Shown here: in pieces, positions 8,228 through 16,272 of the stretch
Layout of the letters: every line of letters starts with the position of its first letter
Position numbering within the stretch: the stretch's first letter is position 1
Source: Spirochaetaceae bacterium
GTDB taxonomy: Bacteria; Spirochaetota; Spirochaetia; SZUA-6; Bin103
Direction: 5' to 3'
NCBI GenBank assembly: GCA_028820215.1
Contig: JAPPKD010000296.1
Location: 1 to 36,005 of the forward strand
DNA: 36,005 nt
Notes under the pieces: generated by a model
The model's database searches: none
Told to the model about the DNA's origin: nothing
What the model saw: the letters and a program-made list of their open reading frames with translations, nothing else
Made by a program: the position numbers and the translations under genes

Positions 8228-9901
8228 GTGATCCGCCGCTCTCGCGCCGCGCTGCTGGCAGCGCTGATCGGCCTGCCGCTCTGCGCCGGCGCCCAGACGC
8301 TGGTCTCCCCGAACGACCCGGTCTACGGCCACCTGCGCTCCTGGGAGCAGCGGGGGCTGATCGACTGGCTGCCGCCGCTGCGGCCGCTGCCGGCGCCGCT
8401 CGTGCGCGGCGCCCTGCAGCGGGTGGCGGCGTCCGAACATGAGACGGACCGGCAGATCGCCCGGCGCCTGCTGGAACGCTATTTCGGGGCGCTGCCGGTG
8501 CAGGGACGCGCGCAGGTCGCGCGCAGATCGAAGGCCCCGATCACCTCCGGCGGAGAAGCCGCCGCCGACGCGTCGTCGGCTCAACTCGCGGTCCGGCTCG
8601 GGGCGGGGCTCGAGTTGCCGGTCAGCGATCAGACCGGCGTCGGATTCGCCGTCCGCACGCTGGCCACCTCGGTCACGCCCGTCCCCATCGCGGCCGAGCT
8701 CACGCTCGATCCCTACGACCCGGGCGCACCGGGCGACGGAACCACCATCCTGGGGGAAGAGTTCGACGTGCAGGTGGAGCTGGCCGGCACCGGCTTCTTC
8801 GGCGCGAGCGACCTGGGAACCGCGCCCGGCACCTGGTTCGTGCAGGCCGGCTTCGGCCGGAGCTCCTTCGGGCACGGAGAGGACAGCCCGGTCGTGTCCG
8901 CCGCCGCGCCGCCGGCCGGGTACCTGGCCGGAACCTACCGCGCGCCCTGGGTCGCCTATTCGGCAATGTTCCTGGACCTGATCGCCACGTACGGAATCTG
9001 CAGCGCCGCCACGAAGGAACGCGGCTTCTGCGGCTCCGAACGGGAACGCTACTCCCTGCGCACGCGCGCCAGAAAGGACAACGGCTTTCATCCGAGCAAG
9101 TACCTGGTGGCGCAATCGCTGAGCTTCTATCCCACGGACTGGCTGGAGCTGACCGCGTTGCAGTCGGTGATATTCGGCGGGCGGCTGTCGCCGACCTACC
9201 TGCTGCCGGTGTTTCCCGTCCTGTATACGCAGATGCAGCTCGACGACTACGACAACGCCTTCGTCGGCGCGGCAGCCCGCGTGCGGCTGCCGTACGGAGC
9301 ATCGGCGAGCGCCGTGCTGTTCGTCGACGACGTGAACCTGACGAAGCTGCGGCGCTTCGACTTCGACTCCGACCAGAACAAGATGGCCGTCGAGCTGGAG
9401 GCGAGCGTCGCCCCGGCCCTGCCGATCCTGACGGTGCTGGCCGCCCGCTACCGGATGGTCACGCCGTACATGTACGCACACCATCCATCGGCGCTCGACT
9501 ACCTGCAGTACACGAACGACGGGCGCCACCTGGGCACCCTGCTGCACCCCAATTCCGACGAGATTCTCGTTCGCGCCCGGGCGTTCCCCGTGGCGTGGCT
9601 TGGGGTCGACCTGTCGCTGCGCCGGGTGCGCCACGGCGGCCCTGCCGGCGGCTCGGTCTGGGATCACGGCCTGATCGACGGCACGTTCGTGTTCACCGGT
9701 CCCTCGACCTTCCTCAAGCAGGACGTGCTGGAGCACCTCCTGCAGGCACGTGCCGGCATCGATCTGCGCGTCGACCTGGAGCCCGTGGAGCTGAACGTCG
9801 CGCTTGCCTACACCTACGAGCAGGTGAGCAACCGCGACTGGGTACGGGGCGCGGACGAGCAGGCACACCTGATCGAGGTGAGCACCGCCGTTCGCTACTG
9901 A
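8228..9901 (+). CDS. Outer-membrane beta-barrel protein, Wzi/capsule-assembly-like
   Basis: A 557-aa exported protein. A signal peptide (MIRRSRAALLAALIGLPLCAGAQ) is followed by SPNDPVYGHLRSWEQRGLIDWLP, a short N-terminal motif typical of Wzi-family capsule-assembly proteins and their spirochaete relatives. The rest alternates amphipathic strands with Gly/Asp turns and many aromatic residues (GTWFVQAGFGRSSFGHGED; YRAPWVAYSAMFLDLIATYG; LAYTYEQVS), and it ends in an aromatic residue (TAVRY), as expected for an outer-membrane barrel. A role in anchoring surface polysaccharide is known for Wzi, but is not established here. The GTG start is preceded closely by TATAGT. It is convergent with, and overlaps by 7 bases, the DUF4202-like gene. 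Confidence 0.72.
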   Translation: MIRRSRAALLAALIGLPLCAGAQTLVSPNDPVYGHLRSWEQRGLIDWLPPLRPLPAPLVRGALQRVAASEHETDRQIARRLLERYFGALPVQGRAQVARRSKAPITSGGEAAADASSAQLAVRLGAGLELPVSDQTGVGFAVRTLATSVTPVPIAAELTLDPYDPGAPGDGTTILGEEFDVQVELAGTGFFGASDLGTAPGTWFVQAGFGRSSFGHGEDSPVVSAAAPPAGYLAGTYRAPWVAYSAMFLDLIATYGICSAATKERGFCGSERERYSLRTRARKDNGFHPSKYLVAQSLSFYPTDWLELTALQSVIFGGRLSPTYLLPVFPVLYTQMQLDDYDNAFVGAAARVRLPYGASASAVLFVDDVNLTKLRRFDFDSDQNKMAVELEASVAPALPILTVLAARYRMVTPYMYAHHPSALDYLQYTNDGRHLGTLLHPNSDEILVRARAFPVAWLGVDLSLRRVRHGGPAGGSVWDHGLIDGTFVFTGPSTFLKQDVLEHLLQARAGIDLRVDLEPVELNVALAYTYEQVSNRDWVRGADEQAHLIEVSTAVRY

Positions 9902-10467
9902 CCGGACGGCGGCCGCAGGCGGCCGATCACCTCGTCGAGCGGTGGACGCACGTCCAGGGATGCAGCGAGCTCTCGCGCTCGCGGGGACATCTTCTCCCAA
10001 GTCCGGCCGAGCACCCGCTGCAACGTGTCCGGATCGCGCCCTTCCGCGAACCCGGCCAGCTCCGCCTCCAGGAACGACAGGCACGCCGCATCCTCGAGCG
10101 CCTGCGTCTCCGCATCGCGCCCCAGTCCCTCCTTGCGGACCAGCGCCGCCACCCGCTCGATCAGCGCGGCGGGCGCACACAGATCGTCCAGGATGAGCCC
10201 CACCTTGTCGGCGTGGTGCCGGGCGCAGGCGCGCCGCCAGCGCAGGTAGCCGGAACGGCCCTCCGGGTAGCCGGCGCGCGGGATTTCCCAGCGCCGCAGG
10301 TGCTGGGCGCGGACGGCGATGGCCAGCGCCGCCGACGGATGCGGCGCCAGGCGCTCCAGCCAGCGCGTCATGCGCCGCGCGTACTCGAGCGCCCGGCCCG
10401 CCGGATCCTGCCGGTGGGCCTTGTCGATGCGGTCCAGAGCCTCCCCGATCAGCTCAGCATCGGCCAC
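9895..10467 (-). CDS. DUF4202 family protein
   Basis: A 190-aa cytoplasmic protein that I recognise by the segment RAQHLRRWEIPRAGYPEGR followed by GYLRWRRACARHHADKV and DAACLSFLEAELAGFA, the pattern of the DUF4202 family. The conserved His and Asp/Glu residues (AQH, RHHAD, EDAAC) resemble an HD-type metal site, so a hydrolase role is possible but unproven. Starts with GTG 30 bases after the upstream uncharacterised gene and is probably co-transcribed with it. No membrane segment or signal. Confidence 0.68.
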   Translation of the reverse strand: MADAELIGEALDRIDKAHRQDPAGRALEYARRMTRWLERLAPHPSAALAIAVRAQHLRRWEIPRAGYPEGRSGYLRWRRACARHHADKVGLILDDLCAPAALIERVAALVRKEGLGRDAETQALEDAACLSFLEAELAGFAEGRDPDTLQRVLGRTWEKMSPRARELAASLDVRPPLDEVIGRLRPPSGQ

Positions 10468-10497
10468 GGTACGGTGCCGGTTCGGCGACGGGTCCGG

Positions 10498-11082
10498 TCA
10501 CTCCGACATGGAGATGAGCTCGTCCCGTACGCCCTGCAGGACCTGGCCGTAGCGGTCGTCCACCATCATGAGCTGCTGGCGCATCAGCCCCACGTACTCC
10601 GGGTCGTTCTGGGGGTTGATCTGCACCCGCTGGCCGGTCTTCTTCTCCATCTCCGCCTCCTTCTGCTGGCGGCGCGGCTCGTAGGCGCGATCGACCTCCT
10701 GCCTCATGCGGTTGCGCTCTCCCAGGTACTCCTGGAAGAACTGCTCGAGCTGGCCCAGCAGCATGCGCAGCTTGCGGTCATTGGTGCTGAGCGCGCCGAA
10801 TCCTTCGCCGGCGCGGCGGCTGCGCTTCAGCGCGAACTCGTCCGTGGGGAGGGTGAGGTTGCTGAGCAAGGCATCGCGCACCCCGTCGCGGACCCAGCCG
10901 GCCTGCTTGCCTTCGAACGGCTCCAGCAACTCCTGCAGGTCGACCTCCGGATCGCCGAAATAGCGCGACACGAGCTTCCTGCCCTCGGTGCTGAACCGGT
11001 TCTGCTCCAGATTCTCCTTGTCGGGGACGACATCCTTCGTCCGCTCCAAGGCGATCTCCCACGACGACTTGATGGTTCCCAT
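10498..11082 (-). CDS. Uncharacterised charged, helical protein
   Basis: A 194-aa protein without signal peptide, membrane segment or known catalytic motif. It opens with MGTIKSSWEIALERTKDVV and its second half is strongly charged and helical (QEYLGERNRMRQEVDRAYEP, then RRQQKEAEMEKKTG), consistent with a coiled coil. It resembles a conserved spirochaete family of unknown function, but I cannot name it with certainty. The ATG at 11080-11082 was chosen over upstream codons because AAAGGAG and AAGG sequences precede it and because the upstream part of the frame runs into the tRNA-Pro gene. The DUF4202-like gene lies 30 bases downstream. Confidence 0.65.
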   Translation of the reverse strand: MGTIKSSWEIALERTKDVVPDKENLEQNRFSTEGRKLVSRYFGDPEVDLQELLEPFEGKQAGWVRDGVRDALLSNLTLPTDEFALKRSRRAGEGFGALSTNDRKLRMLLGQLEQFFQEYLGERNRMRQEVDRAYEPRRQQKEAEMEKKTGQRVQINPQNDPEYVGLMRQQLMMVDDRYGQVLQGVRDELISMSE

Positions 11083-11125
11083 GAACCCAACCTTTCTCCT
11101 TTGCGAAGCGGCTCCCCGCGTCTCA

Positions 11126-11198
11126 TCGGGCTGGGCGGACTTGAACCGCCGACCCCACGCCCCCCAGACGTGTACGCTACCAACTGCGCCACAGCCCG
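11126..11198 (-). tRNA. tRNA-Pro (anticodon GGG)
   Basis: Cloverleaf folds by eye: acceptor CGGGCTG pairs perfectly with CAGCCCG; D stem GCGC/GCGT; anticodon stem CACGT/GCGTG with loop CTGGGGG, giving anticodon GGG; T stem GGCGG/CCGCC with loop TTCAAGT; discriminator A. The 3' CCA is not encoded. It decodes CCC, a frequent codon in such GC-rich DNA. Confidence 0.93.
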
Positions 11199-11227
11199 AA
11201 ACGGAAGCGGCCCCACGGGACGCTTCC
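11199..11227 (-). terminator. Hairpin terminator of the arginine operon (putative)
   Basis: Read on the minus strand, GGAAGCG pairs with CGCTTCC, and inside them CCC pairs with GGG around a GTG loop; a short GTTT follows. It lies after the argG stop (11311) and ends right at the 5' end of tRNA-Pro. The T tract is weak, so this could also be a structured tRNA leader. Confidence 0.45.
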
Positions 11228-11310
11228 TGGTTGAAGTGTACCGCCCGCCGCACGCCCGAGTCCACGAGCACCGCGCCGCTCGGCCGCCGGCGCCGCGCCG
11301 GCAGCCTGCG

Positions 11311-12552
11311 TCAGCCGTCCCCGTCCGTCCCCCCGTCCACCATCGCCGCGGTGCGGGTCGACAGGCCGTAGAGCTGGATGAAGCCGCTCGCGTCCTGGTG
11401 GTCGTAAGAGCCGGCGCTGAACGACGCCAGTCCCTCGTCATAGAGCGAGTACGGCGAGCGACGGCCCGCCACGGTGATGCCTCCCTTGTACAGGCTCACG
11501 GTCACCGCGCCGGTGACCCGAGCGCAGACCCGCTGCATGAACGCGTCCAGCGACTCGCGCAACGTCGAGAACCAGTGGCCGCCGTACACGGCGTCGGCGT
11601 AGGTCATGGCCAACTGCTGCTTGCTGCGCAGGGCGTCCGCCTCCAGCGTGAGCATCTCCAGCTCGCGCAGCGCCGCGTACAGGATCGTGCCGCCCGGGGT
11701 CTCGTACACGCCGCGGCTCTTCATGCCGACCACGCGCGTCTCGACGATGTCCGCCCGGCCGATGCCGTTCGCGGCGCCCAGCTCGTTGAGCCTGAGCACC
11801 AGCTCCACCGGGCCGTGCCGGACGCCGTCCACGGCCACCGGGATGCCCCGTTCGAACTCGACCGTGACCTCCTGCTCGCGGTCGGGCGCCTCCGCCGGCG
11901 ACACCGAGCGCTGGAACAGCGTCTCCTGCGGTCGCCGCCCGGCGTCCTCCAGGTCCCCGCCTTCGTGGCTGAGGTGCCAGACGTTGTCGTCGCGCGAATA
12001 GATGTTGACCCGTGAGATTCCGGCCAGGTCGATGCCGCGGCTCTCCGCGTACTCTATGGCGTCCTCGCGCGAGCGGATGTCCCACAGGCGCCACGGCGCG
12101 ATGATCTGCAGGTCGGGCGCCAGCGCCCGGTAGGCCAGCTCGAACCGTACCTGGTCGTTGCCCTTGCCGGTGCAGCCGTGGGAGACCGCGTCGGCCCCTT
12201 CGGAGCGGGCGGCCTCGACCTGAACCTTGGCTTGCAGCGGCCGGGCCGCCGAGGTGCCGAGCAGGTACTTGCCCTCGTACACCGCGCCGGCGCGGAGCAT
12301 CGGGAACAGGTACTCCTCGACGAACTCGCGGCGCACGTCGCGCAGGATGAGCTTGGCGGCGCCGGACGCCGCTGCCCGCTCCTCCAGTCGCGACAGGTCG
12401 TCGGACTGCCCGACGTCCGCGCAGACGGCCACCACCTCCACGCCCGGATAGCGCTCCTTGAGCCACGGGATGATGATCGAGGTGTCCAGCCCCCCCGAGT
12501 AGGCCAGGGCGATTCTCTCGACGTCCCGGCGCTTCGCTTCGTTCGTTGCCAT
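11311..12552 (-). CDS. argG: Argininosuccinate synthase
   Basis: Joins citrulline and aspartate with ATP to give argininosuccinate, the seventh step of arginine synthesis. The 413-aa length is normal. The ATP pyrophosphatase P-loop is AYSGGLDTS (17-25); further family segments are HGCTGKGNDQVRFE, the aspartate/citrulline-binding GIGRADIVETR region, and MKSRGVYETPGG. The ATG at 12552 has GGGGAG 7 bases upstream. It is the last gene of the argRCBDG run, 18 bases after argD. No argH or argF is in the window, so citrulline supply and the lyase step must be encoded elsewhere. Confidence 0.96.
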   Translation of the reverse strand: MATNEAKRRDVERIALAYSGGLDTSIIIPWLKERYPGVEVVAVCADVGQSDDLSRLEERAAASGAAKLILRDVRREFVEEYLFPMLRAGAVYEGKYLLGTSAARPLQAKVQVEAARSEGADAVSHGCTGKGNDQVRFELAYRALAPDLQIIAPWRLWDIRSREDAIEYAESRGIDLAGISRVNIYSRDDNVWHLSHEGGDLEDAGRRPQETLFQRSVSPAEAPDREQEVTVEFERGIPVAVDGVRHGPVELVLRLNELGAANGIGRADIVETRVVGMKSRGVYETPGGTILYAALRELEMLTLEADALRSKQQLAMTYADAVYGGHWFSTLRESLDAFMQRVCARVTGAVTVSLYKGGITVAGRRSPYSLYDEGLASFSAGSYDHQDASGFIQLYGLSTRTAAMVDGGTDGDG

Positions 12553-12570
12553 GTGCTGCTCCCCGTTCTC

Positions 12571-13773
12571 CTACAGGCCCGCCAGCGCCGTGTCCATGCA
12601 GCGCAGCCCCTCGGCGATCTCGTCGGCCGAGATCACCAGCGGCGGCGCGATGCGCATCACGTCATCGCCCGAGCGGAGGACCAGCACGCCCGCGGTGCGC
12701 AGCGCGGTCGACAGCGCCTGGACCCGGGGCTGCTCGCCGGCCTTGCCCGGCACGTGCACGCCGCGCAGCAGCCCGGCGCCCACCACCGGCCCCAGCCCGT
12801 GCGCCTCCCGCAGCGACTCCAGCCCCTGCCGGAGCTGCTCGCCGCGCTCGCGGACGCCGGCCAGGAACGCCGGATCGGTGAGGATATCGAACACGTGCGA
12901 GGCCAGTGCGCAGGTCACCGGCCCGCCGCCGAAGGTGGTGCCGTGCTCGCCGAAATGGAGCCGGTCGTTCACCGCCGCGGGCAGCAGCACCGCCGACAGC
13001 GGCAGGCCGCCGGCCAGCGGCTTGGCCAGGGTGACGATGTCCGGCTTCAGACCGGCGCTGTCGGAGGCGAGCAGGTGTCCGGTGCGTCCCAGGCCGGTCT
13101 GCACCTCGTCGGCGATCAGGATGAGGTCGTGCTCGTCGCGGCAGGCGCCCAGCGCCGCCGCGAACTCCGGCGTCATGGACTGCAGCCCGCCCTCGCCCTG
13201 CACCACCTCGACGATGACGCCGGCGAAGGTCCCGTCGAGCGTCTTTCGCAGCGCTTCCACGTCATTGTAGGGCGCGACCTCGACGCCGGGCAGCATGGGC
13301 CGGAACGGTTCCTGGTACTTGGGCGTCGCCGTGCAGGCCAGCGCGCCGTAGGTGCGCCCGTGGAACCCACCGGTGAACGCCAGGATCTTGTGGCGCTCGA
13401 CGTTCTTCTCGCCGCGATGGGCGTACATGCGCGCGAACTTGAGCGCCGACTCGTTGGCCTCCGCGCCGCTGTTCATGTACTGCACCGCCGCGAAGCGGTC
13501 GCCGGTCAGCTTGCCGGCGAGCTCCAGCGCCGGGCCGGTGGTGTACAGGTTGGAGACGTGCACGAGCTTGCGCATCTGCGCGGCGGCGACGTCCGCCAGG
13601 TCTTCACGCCCGTAGCCGAGCGCGTTCACGGCGATGCCGGCCCCCAGGTCCAGGTAGCTCTTGCCCGCAGCGTCGGTGACCCGGCACCCGGAGCCGTGCT
13701 CCAACAGCAGCATCTCCGGCGAGAATGCGTTGGGAAAGGGATGATCGGTGACGATCGCGTCCTTGATCTGCAT
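12571..13773 (-). CDS. argD: Acetylornithine aminotransferase
   Basis: PLP enzyme converting N-acetylglutamate semialdehyde to N-acetylornithine (fourth step). A 400-aa class III aminotransferase with NSGAEANESALKFAR (101-115), FTGGFHGRT (133-141), DEVQTGLGRTG (222-232; D222 for the pyridine N) and Schiff-base K251 in LAKPLAGG. I chose the ATG at 13771-13773 (MQIKDAIVTDHPFPNAF) because GAGGAG lies nine bases before it; an upstream ATG at 13815 would add 14 residues without family support. An 81-base gap separates it from argB, the largest gap in the operon, so an internal promoter is possible. Confidence 0.93.
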   Translation of the reverse strand: MQIKDAIVTDHPFPNAFSPEMLLLEHGSGCRVTDAAGKSYLDLGAGIAVNALGYGREDLADVAAAQMRKLVHVSNLYTTGPALELAGKLTGDRFAAVQYMNSGAEANESALKFARMYAHRGEKNVERHKILAFTGGFHGRTYGALACTATPKYQEPFRPMLPGVEVAPYNDVEALRKTLDGTFAGVIVEVVQGEGGLQSMTPEFAAALGACRDEHDLILIADEVQTGLGRTGHLLASDSAGLKPDIVTLAKPLAGGLPLSAVLLPAAVNDRLHFGEHGTTFGGGPVTCALASHVFDILTDPAFLAGVRERGEQLRQGLESLREAHGLGPVVGAGLLRGVHVPGKAGEQPRVQALSTALRTAGVLVLRSGDDVMRIAPPLVISADEIAEGLRCMDTALAGL

Positions 13774-13854
13774 GGTCAGGTTCTCCTCTGGTCGTTGATT
13801 CGATTGGTGTTGCAATTCGTTCAGGGCTATATCATTCAGGGCGACTCGATCGGT

Positions 13855-14697
13855 TCAGCGCGACGGCGCTCCGTCCGCGGCAGCCGCGATCACGGTGCCG
13901 CGCGCGCCGTCCAGCAGCGCCCGCAACGCCCCAGCGGCACCATAGTCGCCGATGTGCACGCGGCCGACACCCGCGGTGACCGCGGCGACCGATGACCTGA
14001 TCTTCGGGATCATGCCGTCGGTGATGGTCCCCGCCTCGATCTCGGCATCCGCGCTCGCCGGATCGAGGCGCCGCACCACGGTCCCCTCCTTGAGCACGCC
14101 GTCGATGTCGGAGATGAACAGCAGGGCGTCGGCGTCGAGCGCGGTCGCCACCCGGAACGCGACGGTGTCCGCGTTGACGTTGATCCCGCCGCCGGCGCCG
14201 TCGTCGCAGACCGGGCTGACCACCGGCACGAACCCCGCGTCCGTCAGCGTGGCGAGCAGGAGGGTGTCGACGCTGTCGATGCGCCCGGTACGGGTGCCCG
14301 GCGGCACCGCCTCCGGCTGCGCGGCCAGGGTCGGCCCGTCCGATCCGCAGATGCCGACCGCGCTCACGCCGGCGGCGCTCAGCGCGCGTACCAGCCGCTT
14401 GTTGGCGCTGCCGGCCAGCACCATGTCGACCACTTCCATCTCGTCCGCGGTGGTCAGGCGGATGCCCTCGTGGAAGCGCGGTTCGTGTCCCAGGCGGCGG
14501 CTCATCGCGGTCACCTCAGCCCCGCCGCCGTGCACGACGATCACGCGCCACGTACCGGCCTGCCCGGCACCGGCATGCCCACCACCTGCCAGCGAGGCCA
14601 ACTCCGCGACGAACACGCCGCGCAGCGCCGCTTCCTCCAGCGCCCGCCCGCCGAGCTTGATCACCGCTGTCCGCGCGGACGTGCCCCTGCCGGTCAT
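13855..14697 (-). CDS. argB: Acetylglutamate kinase
   Basis: Phosphorylates N-acetylglutamate (second step, usually the arginine-feedback step). A 280-aa amino-acid-kinase-fold protein: VIKLGGRALEE at the N-terminus, VIVVHGGGAEVTAMSRRLG for substrate/phosphate binding, and GGINVNADTVAFRVATALDAD for nucleotide and acetylglutamate. The start ATG overlaps the argC stop in an ATGA, so the two are coupled. The N-terminus is short and lacks an obvious extra helix of the arginine-sensitive hexameric form, so feedback inhibition cannot be judged from sequence alone. Confidence 0.94.
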   Translation of the reverse strand: MTGRGTSARTAVIKLGGRALEEAALRGVFVAELASLAGGGHAGAGQAGTWRVIVVHGGGAEVTAMSRRLGHEPRFHEGIRLTTADEMEVVDMVLAGSANKRLVRALSAAGVSAVGICGSDGPTLAAQPEAVPPGTRTGRIDSVDTLLLATLTDAGFVPVVSPVCDDGAGGGINVNADTVAFRVATALDADALLFISDIDGVLKEGTVVRRLDPASADAEIEAGTITDGMIPKIRSSVAAVTAGVGRVHIGDYGAAGALRALLDGARGTVIAAAADGAPSR

Positions 14698-15725
14698 GGC
14701 GTCCCGTGCATGGGCAGGCCCCGCTCTTCCGGCAGCCCCATGCGCAGGTTCATCGCCTGCACCGCCTGGCCTGCGGCGCCCTTGACCAGGTTGTCGAGCG
14801 CCGCAAACAGCAGCACCGCGCCGCCGTCAACCCGCCACGCGATGTCGCAGCGATTGGATCCCCACACCGAGCCGGTCGCCGGCAGGCGGTCGTCGAGCAG
14901 CCGCACGAACGGCGCGTCACCGTAGGCCGCCCGCAGCGTCGCGCCGACCGCTTCCGTGTCGGCACCGGCCGCCGCGGGAGCGGTGATGGTGGCGGCGATG
15001 CCGCGCTTCATCGGCGCCGTGTGCGGGGTGAACCACAGCGACGCTCCGGGGCGCACCGCCTCCATCTCCTGCACCATCTCGGGCACGTGGCGGTGGCTGG
15101 TGCCGGGGTTGTAGGCAGTCGCGGTCTCGCTGCGGTCGCAGAAGGTCCACTCGGCGTCCGCCTTGCGGCCGGCGCCGGACAGCCCGGTGACCGCGCAGGC
15201 GACCACCGGGTCGCTCACCAGGCCCGCCGCCAGCACCGGCAGAAGCGGCAGCAGCACCGCCGTCGGAAAGCAGCCGGGACTGGCGATCAGGTCGGCCGAG
15301 CGAAGTCGTTCCCGGTACCGCTCCGGAAGGCCATAGACCGCATCGCCGAGCAGGTCCGGGCGTGCCGGCGGCTGACCGTAGGCGGCGGCGAACCGCGCGG
15401 GGTCGGCGATGCGGAAGTCGGCCGACAGGTCCACCACCACCGTGCGGCCCAGAAACGGCTCCAGGGTCTGCGCGGACGACAGGTGCGGCAGCGCGGCGAA
15501 CACCACGTCGACGCCGGCCGCGGCCGCCTCGTCGACCGATGCCAGCGTGCCGCCGTCAACCGCCCGCAACCCGCGCGGCGACAGCTCCGGCACCGCCTCC
15601 GCGACCGGCGCACCCGCACGCGAGCCGGAGGCAAGGATCAGGGTACCCACGTCCGGGTGCTCGGCCAGCAGGCGCGCCAGCGTCGCCCCGGCATAGCCGG
15701 TCGCGCCCAGCACCGCCGCCTTCAT
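14694..15725 (-). CDS. argC: N-acetyl-gamma-glutamyl-phosphate reductase
   Basis: NADPH-dependent reduction of acetylglutamyl phosphate to the semialdehyde (third step). 343 aa, with the nucleotide motif GATGYAG (7-13), the segment DLSADFRI (99-106) and the catalytic Cys C152 in ASPGCFPTAVLLP. The downstream segments AVTGLSGAGRKAD and HRHVPEM are family hallmarks. The start at 15725 overlaps the argR stop (ATGA); the longer open frame to 15776 is inside argR and is not used. Overlaps argB by four bases at the other end. Confidence 0.95.
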   Translation of the reverse strand: MKAAVLGATGYAGATLARLLAEHPDVGTLILASGSRAGAPVAEAVPELSPRGLRAVDGGTLASVDEAAAAGVDVVFAALPHLSSAQTLEPFLGRTVVVDLSADFRIADPARFAAAYGQPPARPDLLGDAVYGLPERYRERLRSADLIASPGCFPTAVLLPLLPVLAAGLVSDPVVACAVTGLSGAGRKADAEWTFCDRSETATAYNPGTSHRHVPEMVQEMEAVRPGASLWFTPHTAPMKRGIAATITAPAAAGADTEAVGATLRAAYGDAPFVRLLDDRLPATGSVWGSNRCDIAWRVDGGAVLLFAALDNLVKGAAGQAVQAMNLRMGLPEERGLPMHGTP

Positions 15726-16201
15726 GCGGACAGCCCCGCCACGCCCGGCACCGCCGCGGCCAGGACGCGCAGACACCGGTCGCGGTCGACGCCCTCGCGC
15801 AGCACCGCCAGCACCGTGTCGTCGCCGGCGATCGTTCCTGCCAGCTCGTCGATCGGCAGGTTGTCCAGGGCGCGCGCCACACTGGAGGCGTGTCCCGGAA
15901 GCGTGTGGACGACCAGCAGGTTGCCGGAGAAGACCAGCTCCACCAAGCCGTTCTTGATGTCGTTCACCAGCCCGGAATGGGAACCCGCCATCGGTTCCGC
16001 GTCGGCGAAGCCATAGCGATAGCCGTGCTCGCCGTCCGGCACGCGCGCTACCCGCAGGTCGCGCAGATCACGCGACAGGGTCGACTGGGTCACGGCGAAT
16101 CCGTCGCGCGCCAGCGCTGCCAGCAACTCTTCCTGCTGCGCGGTCCCGCCCCGGCTGATGATCCTGCGGATCGCCGCCAATCTGAGTCTTCGATCAGCCA
16201 T
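15722..16201 (-). CDS. argR: Arginine repressor ArgR/AhrC
   Basis: Arginine-responsive hexameric DNA-binding protein, 159 aa (typical 150-156). The N-terminal winged helix-turn-helix covers about residues 1-75 (RLAAIRRIISRGGTAQQEEL, then QSTLSRDLRDLRVARVPDG); the C-terminal arginine-binding/oligomerisation domain contains ELAGTIAGDDTVLAVL near residues 119-134. It is the first gene of the arg operon. A palindrome at 16210-16227 and a TTGACA -35 just upstream suggest autoregulation together with the rest of the operon. Confidence 0.95.
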   Translation of the reverse strand: MADRRLRLAAIRRIISRGGTAQQEELLAALARDGFAVTQSTLSRDLRDLRVARVPDGEHGYRYGFADAEPMAGSHSGLVNDIKNGLVELVFSGNLLVVHTLPGHASSVARALDNLPIDELAGTIAGDDTVLAVLREGVDRDRCLRVLAAAVPGVAGLSA

Positions 16202-16207
16202 GGAATA

Positions 16208-16236
16208 TTCATGCAGATTTCTGCATGCCCTGTCAA
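16208..16236 (-). promoter_or_regulatory. Promoter of argRCBDG
   Basis: Minus strand: a perfect TTGACA (16231-16236), 17 bases, then CATGAA (16208-16213), a weak -10, six bases before the argR ATG. The ARG-box-like palindrome fills the spacer, so a repressor bound there would block RNA polymerase. Confidence 0.5.
16210..16227. promoter_or_regulatory. Putative ARG box (ArgR operator)
   Basis: CATGCAGATTTCTGCATG is a perfect palindrome with 8-bp arms around TT. ARG boxes are 18-bp imperfect palindromes with T/A-rich outer and central parts; the length, symmetry and place between argR and hisC fit, though the arms have GCAGA/TCTGC rather than the enteric TGAAT/ATTCA. Only one box is obvious, while many ArgR targets have two. 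Confidence 0.55.
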
Positions 16237-16260
16237 CATGACCGGCGGAGGCGAATCGGA

Positions 16261-16266
16261 TAGCGT
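16261..16266 (+). promoter_or_regulatory. -10-like hexamer before hisC
   Basis: TAGCGT (TAnnnT pattern) ends six bases before the hisC ATG, and a GGCGGAGG run lies about 20 bases upstream, too far for a ribosome site at this start. The spacing suggests a leaderless transcript. Weak by itself; listed because the same layout recurs at other genes here. Confidence 0.25.
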
Positions 16267-16272
16267 CAGCGC

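Noticed and set aside
9595..12015. An 806-codon plus-strand frame
   Set aside because: Runs antisense through four real genes and a tRNA; no domain, so a shadow.
13774..13854. Possible second ARG box or promoter between argB and argD
   Set aside because: Contains TTGCAA and TATAG-like words but no spacing or symmetry good enough to call.
12178..13995. A long plus-strand frame opposite argD/argG (605 codons)
   Set aside because: Antisense shadow of clearly identified arg genes; composition dominated by His, Arg, Gln, Gly.
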